Origin: Pasteurellaceae bacterium LFhippo2
GTDB lineage: Bacteria; Pseudomonadota; Gammaproteobacteria; Enterobacterales; Pasteurellaceae
NCBI GenBank assembly: GCA_029852775.1
Contig: LEKJ01000028.1
Span: 143,079-207,078, forward strand
Length of the DNA: 64,000 nucleotides
Reading direction: 5' to 3'
Positions 36,617-50,499 of this stretch are shown here, in pieces. The notes under the pieces are model-generated. The model searched no databases. It was not told where the DNA came from and was given only the letters and a program-made list of their open reading frames with translations. Positions within the stretch are counted from its first letter, which is position 1; each line of letters opens with the position of its first letter. The position numbers and the translations under genes are program-made.

Positions 36617-36654
36617 TACTGTTTTTATAGCTATTATTGAAATTAAAAACAGTA
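36617..36654 (-). promoter_or_regulatory. Dyad operator candidate upstream of the DinI-like gene
   Basis: TACTGTTTTTA (36617-36627) and TAAAAACAGTA (36644-36654) are perfect inverted repeats, 11 bp each, 16 nt apart. Each arm has the LexA half-site CTGT/ACAG, but the spacing is not that of a standard LexA box (CTGT-N8-ACAG). Confidence 0.5.
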
Positions 36655-36764
36655 TATACAAGAGAGGTAAGACTGTCAATAGATACAGTGTTTTGTGTTA
36701 GATCAAATTTCAAAAAAGAAAATAAATAAAATATAAAAAAATATTATCGAATAAATCACTATTT

Positions 36765-36834
36765 TTGATTTTCATCAAAAACATTTTGTTTACTTATTTC
36801 TACAATATTCACCGTTCAGTAACAATATTGTTAC
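36765..36834 (+). promoter_or_regulatory. ompW promoter with FNR site and leader palindrome
   Basis: A perfect FNR box TTGAT-TTTC-ATCAA (36765-36778) lies upstream of a -10 TACAAT (36801-36806). With a start near 36813 the box centres at -41.5, the class II activator position. Downstream is a perfect 16-bp palindrome GTAACAATATTGTTAC (36819-36834) in the untranslated leader. Confidence 0.7.
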
Positions 36835-36872
36835 TATTTTAAATATAATATAAATAATCAAAGGAGTTCAGT

Positions 36873-37538
36873 ATGAAAAAAACAGCATTAGCAGTTTTAT
36901 TAGGTGGCGCATTATTCGCTGGTTCTGCAATGGCTCACGAAGCTGGTAGCTTTATTGGTCGTGTAGGTGGAGTGTTTGTTGAAGCAAATTCAAGCTCAAA
37001 AGTTGCAAAAGGATTAGATGTTGGATTAGAAGCGAACAATAACGCACAATTAGGTTTAACATTAACTTATATGTTAACTGATAATGTTGGTGTGGAATTA
37101 TTAGGCGCAACACCATTCTCTCACAAAGTGAAAGCGACTTTAGGCGGTGAAACAGAGTTAGGTAACATTGCTAAAGTAAAACACTTACCACCTAGCTTAT
37201 ATGCTCAATACTACTTCTTAGATAAAAATGCAGGTTCACGTCCTTACGTTGGTGTAGGTTTAAACTATACTCGTTTCTTTAGTGGTAAATTAACAAATAC
37301 AGGTAAAGATATCGGTTTAAGCAACTTACGTATTAAGAAACACTCATTTGGTCCAGTTGTAAATGCGGGTATCGATATCAAATTAACAGACAAATTATCA
37401 TTGAATACTGCATTATGGTACACAAAAATCAAGACAAGTGCGAAATTTGATCTTGCAGCAGCTGGTGCGTATGATAATGAAGTGAAAATCAAATTAGATC
37501 CAGTTGTTGTATTTGCTGGTTTATCATATCGTTTCTAA
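36873..37538 (+). CDS. ompW: Outer-membrane protein OmpW family
   Basis: A 221-residue outer-membrane eight-stranded beta barrel. It has a signal peptide ending SAMAHEAG, alternating strands such as LGLTLTYMLTDNVGVELLGA, and the terminal aromatic Phe in VFAGLSYRF that signals barrel assembly. OmpW proteins form a narrow hydrophobic channel and often change with oxygen and osmotic conditions. The upstream FNR box fits E. coli, where ompW is FNR-controlled. Strong AAAGGAG site. Monogenic with a convergent terminator. Confidence 0.93.
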   Translation: MKKTALAVLLGGALFAGSAMAHEAGSFIGRVGGVFVEANSSSKVAKGLDVGLEANNNAQLGLTLTYMLTDNVGVELLGATPFSHKVKATLGGETELGNIAKVKHLPPSLYAQYYFLDKNAGSRPYVGVGLNYTRFFSGKLTNTGKDIGLSNLRIKKHSFGPVVNAGIDIKLTDKLSLNTALWYTKIKTSAKFDLAAAGAYDNEVKIKLDPVVVFAGLSYRF

Positions 37539-37555
37539 TTTGCTGAAATGAAAAT

Positions 37556-37582
37556 AGAGCGGGTTGAATCCCGCTTTATTTT
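37556..37582. terminator. Bidirectional terminator between ompW and fdhD
   Basis: AGCGGG (37558-37563) pairs with CCCGCT (37570-37575), followed by TTATTTTTT; A-rich on the opposite side. Confidence 0.8.
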
Positions 37583-38392
37583 TTAGAGCACTAATCTTTC
37601 AATTCCCGAATAAACAGTTGCTTTTCCCTTACGTGTAAAGGCAAGAAGCGTGAAATTATTTTCCTTCGCAATTCTTACCGCCATTTCCGTTGTGGCTGAA
37701 ATCGCACATAACATTTCAATACCACAAGCCAATGACTTTTGTACCATTTCAAAACTCGCGCGACTAGTTACAAATACAAAACCAAGCGGTTTATCTGCCT
37801 TTGCGTGCCAGCCAAGTAATTTATCTAAAGCAACGTGTCTGCCAACATCTTCTCTAATAGCGAGTAGTTTTCCTTCAGGAGAAAAAAATGCGGCAGCGTG
37901 GCTTGCGCCAGTTTGTTTTGATAATAATTGGTGTTTTTCTAATTGTGCTAAACATTCATCTAACATCAGTGGACTTATATTTTGCAAGCGGTCTGATTTT
38001 TGAAAAATATTGCAACTCTGTTGAACTTGCTCTAATTGTTCAACACCACAAATGCCACAACCTGTTCTGCCAGCCATTGAGCGACGCTTATCTTTAAGCG
38101 CAACAAATTGGCGAGTTGATATTTCCATCTGAATTTCAATGCCATTGCAATTTTCTACAATATCTAATCCATATAACTCTTTTTTATCTGTTAAAATACC
38201 TTCTGCAAGAGAGAATCCTAATGCAAAGTCTTCTAGATCTTGTGAGGTACACATCATAACAGTGTGAGAAATATCGTTATAAACGAGAGCTACCGCTGTT
38301 TCACTGATTAAATTATCTTCAATTTCGTTGTTTAGAATAGAATCATTCTCAACAATAAGATGGTTTGCATTAAATTTTGTGATCGAGTTCAA
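37583..38392 (-). CDS. fdhD: Formate dehydrogenase accessory sulfurtransferase FdhD
   Basis: A 269-residue FdhD, which moves sulfur from IscS to the molybdenum cofactor and is essential for formate dehydrogenase activity. It shows the conserved segments ETAVALVYNDISHTVMMCT (near residue 30) and GRTGCGICGVEQL (near 108), with the Cys-x-x-Cys loop, plus REDVGRHVALDKLLG. The only suitable start is TTG at 38392, with AGAGAG 9 nt upstream; the next ATG would remove conserved sequence. It is divergent from the formate dehydrogenase operon it serves. Confidence 0.92.
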   Translation of the reverse strand: MNSITKFNANHLIVENDSILNNEIEDNLISETAVALVYNDISHTVMMCTSQDLEDFALGFSLAEGILTDKKELYGLDIVENCNGIEIQMEISTRQFVALKDKRRSMAGRTGCGICGVEQLEQVQQSCNIFQKSDRLQNISPLMLDECLAQLEKHQLLSKQTGASHAAAFFSPEGKLLAIREDVGRHVALDKLLGWHAKADKPLGFVFVTSRASFEMVQKSLACGIEMLCAISATTEMAVRIAKENNFTLLAFTRKGKATVYSGIERLVL

Positions 38393-38544
38393 ATTATTTC
38401 TCTCTTTTAGGGTAAAAAGTGGTTTATTTTGTTAAAAAAATGTATCATTAGCACGCTTTTTTTCATAGCAAATTTTACGTGATTTTCTCTTTAGTTGAAA
38501 ACAGATTTGATGTGTTTTTAGCTAAGGGGAAAATATTCAGAATA

Positions 38545-38620
38545 GCGGACACGTGCAACGTGTCCCTAGATATGAAACATTCGGTAAATGAATGTGGGGA
38601 CACGGAATTTCGTGTCCGAA
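38545..38620. repeat. Paired REP-like hairpins with GGACACG stems
   Basis: GGACACG...CGTGTCCCTAG (near 38548-38568) and, about 30 nt on, GTGGGGACACG-GAATTT-CGTGTCC: two hairpins in head-to-head orientation, like a BIME. It lies in the gap between fdhD and fdnG and may influence both. Confidence 0.65.
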
Positions 38621-38661
38621 TTTTATCGGTAATATCATCTAAAGATGGTTTGGAGTGATTT

Positions 38662-41600
38662 ATGCAGGTCAATAGACGTAAGTTCTTTAAGATCTGTGCA
38701 GGTTCAATGGCAGGGACTTCTGCTGCAATGTTAGGCTTTGCGCCAGCAACCGCATTAGCAGCACCGCGCGAATATAAATTATTGCGTGCGAAGGAAACTC
38801 GCCAAACTTGTACTTACTGCGCTGTAGGTTGTGGGATGTTGATGTACAGCCTTGGCGGTGAAGCAATGAATAGCAAAGGCAAGCTATTCCATATCGAGGG
38901 GGATCCAGATCACCCAGTAAGTCGCGGTGCACTTTGTCCAAAAGGTGCGGGCGCATTAGATTATGTGAATAGTGATCGCCGTGTGCAATACCCAGAAGTT
39001 CGTGAAGCTGGCTCAAAAGAATGGAAACGTATTTCGTGGCACGAAGCCATTGAACGTATTGCAAAACATATGAAAAAAGACCGTGATGAGAACTTTGTTA
39101 CTCATAACGAAGCAGGTGTTGAAGTAAACCGTTGGATGACAGCTGGTTTCTTAGCAGGTTCTGCGTGTAGTAATGAAACAGGTATTATCACTCAGAAGTT
39201 TGTGCGTTCACTCGGTATGATCTATACCGACAACCAAGCGAGTATCTGACACGGACCAACGGTAGCAAGTCTTGCTCCATCATTTGGTCGCGGTGCGATG
39301 ACCAACCACTGGGTTGATATTAAAAATGCAGATTTAGTAATCGTTATGGGCGGTAACGCAGCAGAGGCACACCCTGTTGGTTTCCGTTGGGCGATTGAAG
39401 CGAAAAAACAGAACGGTGCGAAGTTATTAGTGGTTGACCCACGTTTTAACCGTACTGCAGCTGTTGCGGATCACTATATGCCGATTCGTCCAGGTACAGA
39501 CATTGCGTTCTTATCTGGTGTTATTCGCTATTTATTAGAAAATGACAAAATTCAACACGAATACGTTAAACACTATACCAACGCAAGTTTCTTGGTAAAC
39601 CCAGACTTCAAATTTGAAGATGGTTTATTTAGTGGTTATGACCCTGAAAAACGTCAATATGATCGTTCGACTTGGAGCTATCAATTAGACGAAGCAGGTC
39701 AGCCAAAACGTGATATGACGTTCCAAGATCCACGTTGTGTGATCAATATGTTGAAAGACCACGTTTCTCGCTATACGCCAGAAATGGTTGAATGTATTAC
39801 GGGTACACCACAAAAAGATTTCCACCTTTTCTGCGAAGAGATTGCTAAAACAGCAGCGCCAGAAAAAGCGGCAACTTTCCTATATGCGTTAGGCTGGACA
39901 CAGCACACAGTTGGCTCACAAAATATTCGTACAATGGCAATTATTCAGTTGCTATTAGGTAACATTGGTGTTGCTGGCGGTGGTGTAAACGCATTGCGTG
40001 GTCACTCAAACGTACAAGGTATTACGGACTTAGGTTTATTCCCACATATGTTGCCGGGTTATATCGGTTTACCAACAGAAGCGGATACTTCTTTGGAAGC
40101 ATTCCTTACTCGTGTAACACCGAAAACAATGGTAGAAGGCCAAGTTAACTATCAACAAAATACGCCGAAATTTATGGTGAGTATGCTTAAGTCGTTCTAC
40201 GGCGATAATGCAACAGCAGAAAATCAATTTGGTTTCAACTACTTACCGAAATTACCAAAAGGCGGTATGGATCAGTTACGCTATATTGACCAAATGTACA
40301 ATGGCGGCGTGAATGGTTTCTTCTGTCAAGGTATGAACCCGATTGCGTCTTATCCAGATTCGCAAAAGGTAATTAAGGCGTTAAGTAAATTAAAATACCT
40401 AGTTATTTTCGACCCGCTTATTACAGATACTTCAGAGTTCTGGATGAATCACGGTGAATTTAACGATGTTAAATCTGAAGACATTCAAACGGAAGTATTC
40501 CGTTTACCAACAACTTGCTTCGCAGAAGAAGATGGTTCGGTAGCAAACTCAGGTCGTTGGTTACAATGGCACTGGAAAGCTTCTGAGCCACCAGGTGAAG
40601 CAAAACCAGATATTGATATTTTATCTGAATTACGAGCTGAGCTAATTCATCTTTATGAACAAGAGAAAGGTGCTCCGACAGATGCTCTAGTCGCGATGAG
40701 TTGGAACTACTTAAATCCGCTTGAACCAAAATCGGAAGAGATCGCAAAAGAGAACAATGGTTATGCATTAGAAGATCTAAAAGATGCTGATGGCAATATC
40801 ATTGCGAAGAAAGGCGAGTTACTTTCAAGTTTTGCTCAAATGCGTGATGATGGCACAACTTCAGGTGCGTGTTGGATCTACACAGGTCAATGGACGCAAA
40901 AAGGTAACCAAATGGCGAACCGTGATAACTCAGACCCGTCAGGTCTAGGTAACACATTAGGTTGGGCATTTGCGTGGCCGATGAACCGCCGTATCGTTTA
41001 TAACCGCGCATCAGCGGATTTATCAGGTAAACCTTGGAATCCTAAACGTCAGCTTGTGAAATGGAATGGTAAAAACTGGAACTATGTGGATGTTGCCGAC
41101 TTCGGTACTGCTCCACCAGATAGCAAAGCGTTACCATTTATTATGCAACCTGAAGGCGTGAGTTGCTTATTCGTACGTGAGCGTATGGTTGATGGTCCAT
41201 TCCCAGAGCATTATGAGCCAGCGGAAACGCCAATTGGTACAAACCCATTACATCCAAATGTGGTTTCAAGCCCTGTGGCACCAATTGCACCAGTATTAGG
41301 TACATCAGATGAGTTCCCGTATGTGGGTACAACGTATCGTTTAACTGAGCATTTCCACTATTGGACGAAGAACTCACTACTCAACGTAATCGCTCAACCA
41401 GAGCAGTTTGTTGAAATTAGTGAACAACTTGCGGCTGAAAAAGGCATTAAACACGGTGACTACGTTAAAGTAAGCTCAAAACGTGGCTTTATTAAGGCTG
41501 TTGCAGTCGTAACTAAACGTATTCGTCCGTTAGTTTCTGACGGCAAAACGATTCATACAATTGGTATTCCAATTCACTGGGGCTTTGCAGCAACCACTAA

Positions 41601-41712
41601 AGCGAAAAAAGGTTATTTTGCGAATAATTTAACCGTTCGCACAGGTGATGCAAATACCAAAACACCTGAATCGAAATGTATGTTATTAAACATTGAGAAA
41701 GTAGGAGCGTAA
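38662..41712 (+). CDS. fdnG: Formate dehydrogenase-N alpha subunit FdnG (selenoprotein)
   Basis: A 1016-residue molybdopterin oxidoreductase if the in-frame TGA at 39247-39249 is read as selenocysteine; it otherwise splits into 195 and about 804 residues. Surrounding residues NQASI[15 protein letters not shown] match the catalytic Sec site of enteric FdnG/FdoG. A twin-arginine signal ([14 protein letters not shown]) directs the complex to the periplasm. A 4Fe-4S motif [10 protein letters not shown] lies near residue 50, with CPKGAGAL following. It oxidises formate in the periplasm and passes electrons to FdxH and FdnI. Length equals E. coli FdnG (1015). selA, selB and selC must be elsewhere. 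Not a pseudogene. Confidence 0.95.
39247..39289 (+). promoter_or_regulatory. UGA selenocysteine codon and SECIS hairpin
   Basis: After the UGA (39247-39249) and exactly 11 nt comes the mini-SECIS: GG (39261-39262) with CC (39277-39278), a bulged T at 39263 (17th base counted from the UGA), and AGCAA (39264-39268) with TTGCT (39272-39276) around loop GTC. An outer stem GACCAA/TTGGTC (39254-39259 with 39284-39289) extends it. This matches the SelB-binding layout of E. coli fdhF. Confidence 0.9.
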
Positions 41713-41713
41713 T

Positions 41714-42622
41714 ATGAGTTCAGTTCAATCTCAAAATATTATTAAGGCTTCTGCTACGTCATTCTTAACACCGCCACCACAAGCGCGTGATCATCAAATC
41801 GAAGTAGCAAAATTGATTGATGTAACGACTTGTATCGGCTGTAAAGCGTGTCAAGTTGGCTGCTCTGAATGGAATGACATTCGTGCTGAACCAGAAGCTT
41901 GTGTCGGTGTTTACGATAACCCTGCAGACTTAAATGCAAAAGCCTGGACGGTGATGAAATTCAACGAAGTTGAAGAAAATGATCGTCTAGAGTGGTTGAT
42001 CCGTAAAGATGGCTGTATGCATTGCTCAGAACCTGGTTGTTTAAAATCGTGCCCGTCGCCGGGTGCGATTATCCAGTACGCAAATGGTATTGTGGACTTC
42101 CAATCGGATAAATGTATCGGTTGTGGTTACTGTATCGCAGGTTGTCCATTCAATATTCCACGTATGAACCCAGAAGACAACAAAGTGTATAAATGTACCC
42201 TTTGTGTGGATCGCGTCACTGTAGGTCAAGAACCAGCTTGTGTGAAAACTTGCCCGACAGGTGCAATCCGTTTTGGTAGCAAAGAAGAGATGAAAGAGTA
42301 TGCGCAAACACGTATTACAGACTTAAAATCTCGTGGCTATGAAAATGCTGGTTTATACGATCCAGAAGGTGTGGGCGGTACGCACGTAATGTATGTGTTA
42401 CACCACGCAGATAAACCAGAATTATATTCAGGGTTACCGAAAGATCCGCAAATTGACCCAACAATCACAATTTGGAAAGATGTATTGAAACCAGTTGCGG
42501 CAATGGCAATGGGCGGTTTAGCAGTTGCGGCTGCAGCACACTATATTGCGATTGGGCCAAATGCAGAAGAAGATGTTGAAGATCACCACGACGAAGAACA
42601 TAAAGGGGGCAAAAATGAGTAA
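41714..42622 (+). CDS. fdxH: Formate dehydrogenase iron-sulfur beta subunit
   Basis: A 302-residue ferredoxin-type subunit with four [4Fe-4S] motifs: [11 protein letters not shown] (near residue 37), [14 protein letters not shown] (near 100), [12 protein letters not shown] (near 133), and [20 protein letters not shown] (near 153). A single C-terminal membrane helix (about 260-282) anchors it. It relays electrons from FdnG to the cytochrome b subunit. It starts 1 nt after fdnG and overlaps fdnI by 8 nt, so the three subunits are tightly coupled. Confidence 0.96.
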   Translation: MSSVQSQNIIKASATSFLTPPPQARDHQIEVAKLIDVTTCIGCKACQVGCSEWNDIRAEPEACVGVYDNPADLNAKAWTVMKFNEVEENDRLEWLIRKDGCMHCSEPGCLKSCPSPGAIIQYANGIVDFQSDKCIGCGYCIAGCPFNIPRMNPEDNKVYKCTLCVDRVTVGQEPACVKTCPTGAIRFGSKEEMKEYAQTRITDLKSRGYENAGLYDPEGVGGTHVMYVLHHADKPELYSGLPKDPQIDPTITIWKDVLKPVAAMAMGGLAVAAAAHYIAIGPNAEEDVEDHHDEEHKGGKNE

Positions 42623-43292
42623 GATTGAGATCAGTAACGATCATAAAATTATTCGCCATAAGTTGCCTGCTCGTTTAAGTCACTGGTTATTGGTGCTTTG
42701 TTTCTTTACAACGGGCTTATCTGGTTTGGCGTTTTTCTTCCCTGATTTTTCATGGATTCATGAAATTTTAGGGACTCCACAGTTAGCGCGATTTGTACAC
42801 CCATTCACAGGGCTTGTGATGTTTATTGCGTTTTTAAATATGGTTCGTATTTACTGGCGTTATAACTTCCCTGAGAAAAGCGATATTCCTTGGGCGTTAA
42901 ACATCATTGAAGTATTAAAAGGTAACGAACACGCAGTTTCTGACAATGGTAAATATAACCTTGGTCAAAAAATGTTGTTCTGGACGTTATGCGTTGCAAT
43001 GTTCACTCTTTTAATTACAGGTATTATTATGTGGAGACAATATTTCTCGCATAATTTCTCAATTCCAGTATTACGTATTGCGATTTTACTCCATTCAGCG
43101 ATGGCATTTATGTTGTTTATGGGAATCATCGTGCATATGTATATGGCATTCTGGGTGAAAGGTTCAATCCGCGGTATGTTACACGGTTGGGTAACTGTAC
43201 GTTGGGCGAAAAAACACCACCCACGTTGGTACCGTGATGAAGTGTTACCAAAACTTGAAAAAGAGTTAGCGGAGCAGCAAAAAGCGAAATAA
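42615..43292 (+). CDS. fdnI: Formate dehydrogenase cytochrome b556 gamma subunit
   Basis: 225 residues from the ATG at 42615, overlapping the end of fdxH; ribosome binding site AAAGGGGG. Four membrane helices (about residues 20-45, 55-75, 115-135, 150-175). Conserved histidines sit in [20 protein letters not shown] and [12 protein letters not shown], the haem and quinone ligands in the family. It passes electrons from formate to the quinone pool. Last subunit gene of the operon. Confidence 0.92.
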   Translation: MSKIEISNDHKIIRHKLPARLSHWLLVLCFFTTGLSGLAFFFPDFSWIHEILGTPQLARFVHPFTGLVMFIAFLNMVRIYWRYNFPEKSDIPWALNIIEVLKGNEHAVSDNGKYNLGQKMLFWTLCVAMFTLLITGIIMWRQYFSHNFSIPVLRIAILLHSAMAFMLFMGIIVHMYMAFWVKGSIRGMLHGWVTVRWAKKHHPRWYRDEVLPKLEKELAEQQKAK

Positions 43293-43347
43293 AATGTAGG
43301 GCAGGTGAAAATCCTGCCCTTGTATTTTATGTTTATCTAAATTATCT

Positions 43348-43395
43348 GTAGGGGCGTGTTGCACACGCCCGCGGGCGTACGCAGTACGCCCCTAC
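43348..43395. repeat. Complete BIME-like pair of REP elements
   Basis: GTAG-G-GGGCGTGT-TGC-ACACGCCC, GC, then GGGCGTAC-GCA-GTACGCCC-C-CTAC: two hairpins in inverse orientation, ends GTAG and CTAC. Located between fdnI and fdhE; it may terminate or stabilise the fdn transcript. Confidence 0.8.
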
Positions 43396-43479
43396 ATTAA
43401 TAGCAAGTAATAGATTTTTTAGATAAATTTAGAATTGTTTTTTGATAGGGAATTTCCCTATAAATTATTAGGAAATCAA

Positions 43480-47008
<3,529 letters not shown>

Positions 47009-47025
47009 TTTGCTAAAAACTGTAT

Positions 47026-47050
47026 TAATGGCGCGCGTTTTAAACGCGTG
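47026..47050 (+). terminator. Palindrome after gyrB
   Basis: GGC-GCGCGTTT...AAACGCGT-GCC hairpin followed by AATTTAATTTT; likely terminator, T-tract weak. Confidence 0.5.
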
Positions 47051-47093
47051 CCAATTTAATTTTATCAATTTAAAAATATTTTAAGGTACCAAA

Positions 47094-48596
47094 ATGTCTG
47101 AAGTAGAAAATCAAGAATTAGATCTTAATGGTGAAATGTTAGCTCGCCGTGAAAAATTATCTCAACTACGTGAGCGTGGTAACGCATTCCCAAATACTTT
47201 CCGTCGTGAAGATAAAGCAGAAGTGTTACATCAACAATATGATGAAGTAGATGGCGAAGAGTTAAAAGTAAAAGAAATTCCAGCAGTGGTTGCAGGTCGT
47301 ATTATGTTACGTCGTGCAATGGGTAAAGCAACATTCATCACAATTCAAGATGTAAGCGGTAAAATTCAGCTTTATGTTGCTCGTGACAACCTTGCAGAAG
47401 GTGAATACGAAAAAACTGTCGGTATGCTAGATTTAGGCGATATCATAGGTGTTAAAGGTACGCTTTTCAAAACCAAAACTGGCGAATTAACGGTTCGTGC
47501 AAGTGAATTACAACTTTTAACCAAAGCACTTCGCCCACTACCAGATAAACACAAAGGTTTAACAGACCAAGAAACTCGCTACCGTCAGCGTTATTTAGAC
47601 TTAATCGCAAACGAAGAGTCGCGTCGTGCGTTTATTATTCGTTCTAAAGTGGTTTCAGGTATCCGTCAATTCTTCTTAGATAAAGACTTTATCGAGGTTG
47701 AAACCCCAATGTTACAAGTGATTCCAGGCGGTGCTGCAGCGAAACCATTCGTCACTCACCACAATGCGTTAGACGTTGATATGTACTTACGTATCGCACC
47801 AGAGCTTTACTTAAAACGTTTAGTAGTGGGTGGCTTTGAGCGTGTATTCGAATTAAACCGTAACTTCCGTAACGAAGGTGTATCAGTTCGTCACAACCCA
47901 GAGTTCACAATGATCGAATACTACCAAGCCTATGCGGATTACCACGATTTAATGGACAACACTGAAGAGTTATTACGTAAGTTAGCGTTAGATATTTTAG
48001 GTACAACTACAGTTCCTTACGGTGAATATGTATTTGACTTCGGTAAACCATTTGAGCGTATCACAATGCACGATGCAATTGTGAAATACGGTAATGGTAT
48101 TACGTTAGAAGATTTACACGATTTCGATAAAGCGGTAGCAATCGCAAAAGGTTTACACATTGAAATCCAAAAATCTTGGGGCTTAGGCTCTGTGGTGAAT
48201 GCAATCTTTGAAGAAGTGGCAGAGCACCAATTAATTCAGCCAACATTCTTAATGGCTCACCCTGCGGAAATTTCACCACTTGCACGTCGTAATGATGAAA
48301 ATCCAGAAGTGACAGACCGTTTTGAGCTATTCATCGGCGGTCGTGAAATCGGTAACGGTTTCTCTGAGTTAAACGATGCAGAAGACCAAGCAGAACGTTT
48401 CCAAGCTCAAGTTGAAGCAAAAGAAGCGGGGGATGATGAAGCGATGTTCTATGATGATGACTTCGTTGTGGCATTAGAACACGGTTTACCACCAACAGCA
48501 GGTGAAGGTTTAGGTATTGACCGTTTAGCGATGATCTTCGCAAACGCACCGTCAATTCGTGATGTGATCTTATTCCCTGCAATGCGTCAGAAGTAA
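47094..48596 (+). CDS. lysS: Lysyl-tRNA synthetase, class II
   Basis: A 500-residue class II lysyl-tRNA synthetase. An N-terminal OB-fold anticodon-binding domain (about residues 65-145, with [18 protein letters not shown]) is followed by the catalytic core: motif 1 [10 protein letters not shown], motif 2 [20 protein letters not shown], and motif 3 [16 protein letters not shown]. It loads lysine on tRNA-Lys. E. coli prfB-lysS linkage is not seen here because gyrB precedes it. A strong terminator follows. No upstream T-box or similar device was detected. Confidence 0.97.
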   Translation: MSEVENQELDLNGEMLARREKLSQLRERGNAFPNTFRREDKAEVLHQQYDEVDGEELKVKEIPAVVAGRIMLRRAMGKATFITIQDVSGKIQLYVARDNLAEGEYEKTVGMLDLGDIIGVKGTLFKTKTGELTVRASELQLLTKALRPLPDKHKGLTDQETRYRQRYLDLIANEESRRAFIIRSKVVSGIRQFFLDKDFIEVETPMLQVIPGGAAAKPFVTHHNALDVDMYLRIAPELYLKRLVVGGFERVFELNRNFRNEGVSVRHNPEFTMIEYYQAYADYHDLMDNTEELLRKLALDILGTTTVPYGEYVFDFGKPFERITMHDAIVKYGNGITLEDLHDFDKAVAIAKGLHIEIQKSWGLGSVVNAIFEEVAEHQLIQPTFLMAHPAEISPLARRNDENPEVTDRFELFIGGREIGNGFSELNDAEDQAERFQAQVEAKEAGDDEAMFYDDDFVVALEHGLPPTAGEGLGIDRLAMIFANAPSIRDVILFPAMRQK

Positions 48597-48608
48597 TTTT
48601 ATTCTATT

Positions 48609-48642
48609 AAGGGAAAGCGATTTTATGCGCTTTCCCTTTTTC
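48609..48642 (+). terminator. Terminator of lysS
   Basis: AAGGGAAAGCG (48609-48619) pairs with CGCTTTCCCTT (48628-48638), then TTTC. Confidence 0.9.
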
Positions 48643-48702
48643 TTTTCTAAAAAAATTCGTTAGAATAACGCGATTTTTATTTCTTTGTTTTAAGGATTTC
48701 CT

Positions 48703-50070
48703 ATGACACAACTTAGCGTCGTAATTTTAGCTGCGGGTAAAGGTACTCGTATGTACTCGGATTTACCAAAAGTATTACATCCTATTGCTGGCAAGCCAAT
48801 GGTTAAACACGTAATTGATACAGCAAAACAGTTATCCGCTCAGCAAATTCACTTAATTTATGGTCACGGTGGTGATTTACTTCAACAACGTTTAAGTGCA
48901 GAGCCGGTTAATTGGGTTTTACAAGCAGAGCAGCTAGGTACAGGTCACGCAATGCAACAAGCCGCGCCTTTCTTCGCGGATGATGAAAATATTTTAATGC
49001 TTTACGGTGACGCGCCTTTAATTACTCAAGCAACCTTAGAGAAATTAATTGCAGCAAAACCTGAAAATGGTATCGGTCTATTAACAGTAGTGTTAGATAA
49101 CCCGACTGGTTACGGTCGAATTATTCGTGAAAATGGTTCTGTTGTGGGTATCGTTGAGCAGAAAGACGCAAATCCAGAACAGCTTAAAATCCAAGAAGTG
49201 AATACCGGCGTAATGGTTGCAAGCGGTGCAAGTTTCAAAAAATGGTTAGGTCAATTAGACAATAATAATGCTCAAGGCGAATATTACATTACCGATGTTA
49301 TCGCAATGGCGAACAGAGATGGTTTCCGTGTTGAAGCCGTTCAAGCAAGTGATTTAATGGAAGTAGAAGGTGCGAATAACCGTTTACAACTTGCGGCATT
49401 AGAGCGTTACTACCAAAAAACACAAGCGGAAAAATTATTACTTGCTGGTGTAACTATTATCGATCCAACACGTTTTGATGTGCGTGGTACCGTAGAACAC
49501 GGCAAAGATGTTGAAATTGATGTCAATGTCATTTTGGAAGGTGAAGTAAAATTAGGTAATCGCGTAAAAATCGGCGCAGGTTCAGTATTAAAGAACTGTG
49601 AAATTGGCGATGATGTAGAGATCAAGCCTTATTCAGTGATTGAAGATACTACTATCGGTAAATCAGCGAAGATCGGTCCATTCTCTCGTTTACGTCCAGG
49701 TACAAAACTTGCGGATGAAACTCACGTGGGTAACTTTGTGGAAATCAAAGCGGCGACAGTGGGTAAAGGTTCGAAAGTAAATCACTTAACTTACGTAGGT
49801 GATGCAGAAATCGGCCATACTTGTAATATCGGTGCGGGCGTGATTACTTGCAACTACGATGGTGCAAACAAATTCAAAACGATTATTGGCGATAACGTAT
49901 TTGTAGGCTCAGATTGCCAATTAGTTGCGCCAGTGACAGTTGCGAGTGGCTCAACAGTAGGAGCGGGTACAACTCTAACTAAAGATGTTGCTGAAAATGA
50001 ATTAGTGATTACACGTGTTCCACAGCGTCATATCCAAGGCTGGCAACGTCCTGTTAAGAAAAAAGCGTAA
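48703..50070 (+). CDS. glmU: Bifunctional UDP-GlcNAc pyrophosphorylase/GlcN-1-P acetyltransferase GlmU
   Basis: A 455-residue two-domain enzyme. The N-terminal uridyltransferase half starts with [20 protein letters not shown] (residues 10-29); the C-terminal half from about residue 250 is a left-handed beta helix with hexapeptide repeats ([20 protein letters not shown]) and ends with the acetyl-CoA-binding region. It makes UDP-GlcNAc for peptidoglycan and lipid A. In E. coli it sits with glmS and the atp operon; here it is alone. Terminator follows. Confidence 0.97.
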   Translation: MTQLSVVILAAGKGTRMYSDLPKVLHPIAGKPMVKHVIDTAKQLSAQQIHLIYGHGGDLLQQRLSAEPVNWVLQAEQLGTGHAMQQAAPFFADDENILMLYGDAPLITQATLEKLIAAKPENGIGLLTVVLDNPTGYGRIIRENGSVVGIVEQKDANPEQLKIQEVNTGVMVASGASFKKWLGQLDNNNAQGEYYITDVIAMANRDGFRVEAVQASDLMEVEGANNRLQLAALERYYQKTQAEKLLLAGVTIIDPTRFDVRGTVEHGKDVEIDVNVILEGEVKLGNRVKIGAGSVLKNCEIGDDVEIKPYSVIEDTTIGKSAKIGPFSRLRPGTKLADETHVGNFVEIKAATVGKGSKVNHLTYVGDAEIGHTCNIGAGVITCNYDGANKFKTIIGDNVFVGSDCQLVAPVTVASGSTVGAGTTLTKDVAENELVITRVPQRHIQGWQRPVKKKA

Positions 50071-50091
50071 AAATAGCGTAGTTTAGTTGAT

Positions 50092-50123
50092 AAAGAGAGT
50101 TGGTTAATAGCCAGCTCTTTTTT
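50092..50123 (+). terminator. Terminator of glmU
   Basis: AAAGAG...TTGG pairs with CCAGCTCTTT through a short internal mismatch, then T7. Confidence 0.75.
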
Positions 50124-50170
50124 ATTATGTGAGTGAAAGTGAATGGTTGTAGCTGAATAAAGCCCAAAAA

Positions 50171-50283
50171 GGTGGGGGAACTCCCAGCTAACCTTCGGCA
50201 CACGGAAATTTCAATTCAGGCTGCTTCCTTCCGGACCTGACCAAGTAAACTGAACACCATTGCGAAGAACCAGAAGTCCCCCC
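50171..50283 (-). ncRNA. ffs: 4.5S signal recognition particle RNA
   Basis: On the minus strand a 113-nt RNA begins GGGGGGACTT and ends CCCCCACC. It carries the universally conserved SRP loop GGTCAGGTCCGGAAGGAAGC and the partner CAGC, forming a long rod-like hairpin. It binds Ffh for co-translational membrane targeting. Its promoter lies upstream with a leader of about 25 nt, like the RNase P-processed precursor of E. coli. Located in the 429-nt gap between glmU and hpt, whose remaining bases carry no ORF. Confidence 0.96.
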
Positions 50284-50315
50284 ATTGAATTACACATTAA
50301 CGTGTAAGGTCTCAG

Positions 50316-50344
50316 ATTATAAAGAGTTCTCAGCTTTTACACAA
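50316..50344 (-). promoter_or_regulatory. ffs promoter
   Basis: Minus strand: TTGTGT (50344-50339), 17-bp spacer, perfect TATAAT (50321-50316). Start would be about 25-30 nt upstream of the mature 4.5S 5' end. Confidence 0.7.
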
Positions 50345-50499
50345 GCAGAAATTGCTACAAGCGCTCTGTTTGGCGGAAAAATTTGCAGTTTGTACTTTGA
50401 GCCTATTTAAACGGTAAAGTGGGTTTAGTTGAAAAAGGCTTTAGTGTATAATTCCGCGCGCTTTATTTCTCTTCCTAAATGCTTTATCAAGGATTTCCT

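Noticed and set aside
39247-39249. In-frame stop splitting the formate dehydrogenase gene, which looks like a pseudogene
   Set aside because: The position, flanking residues and a matching SECIS hairpin show a selenocysteine codon.
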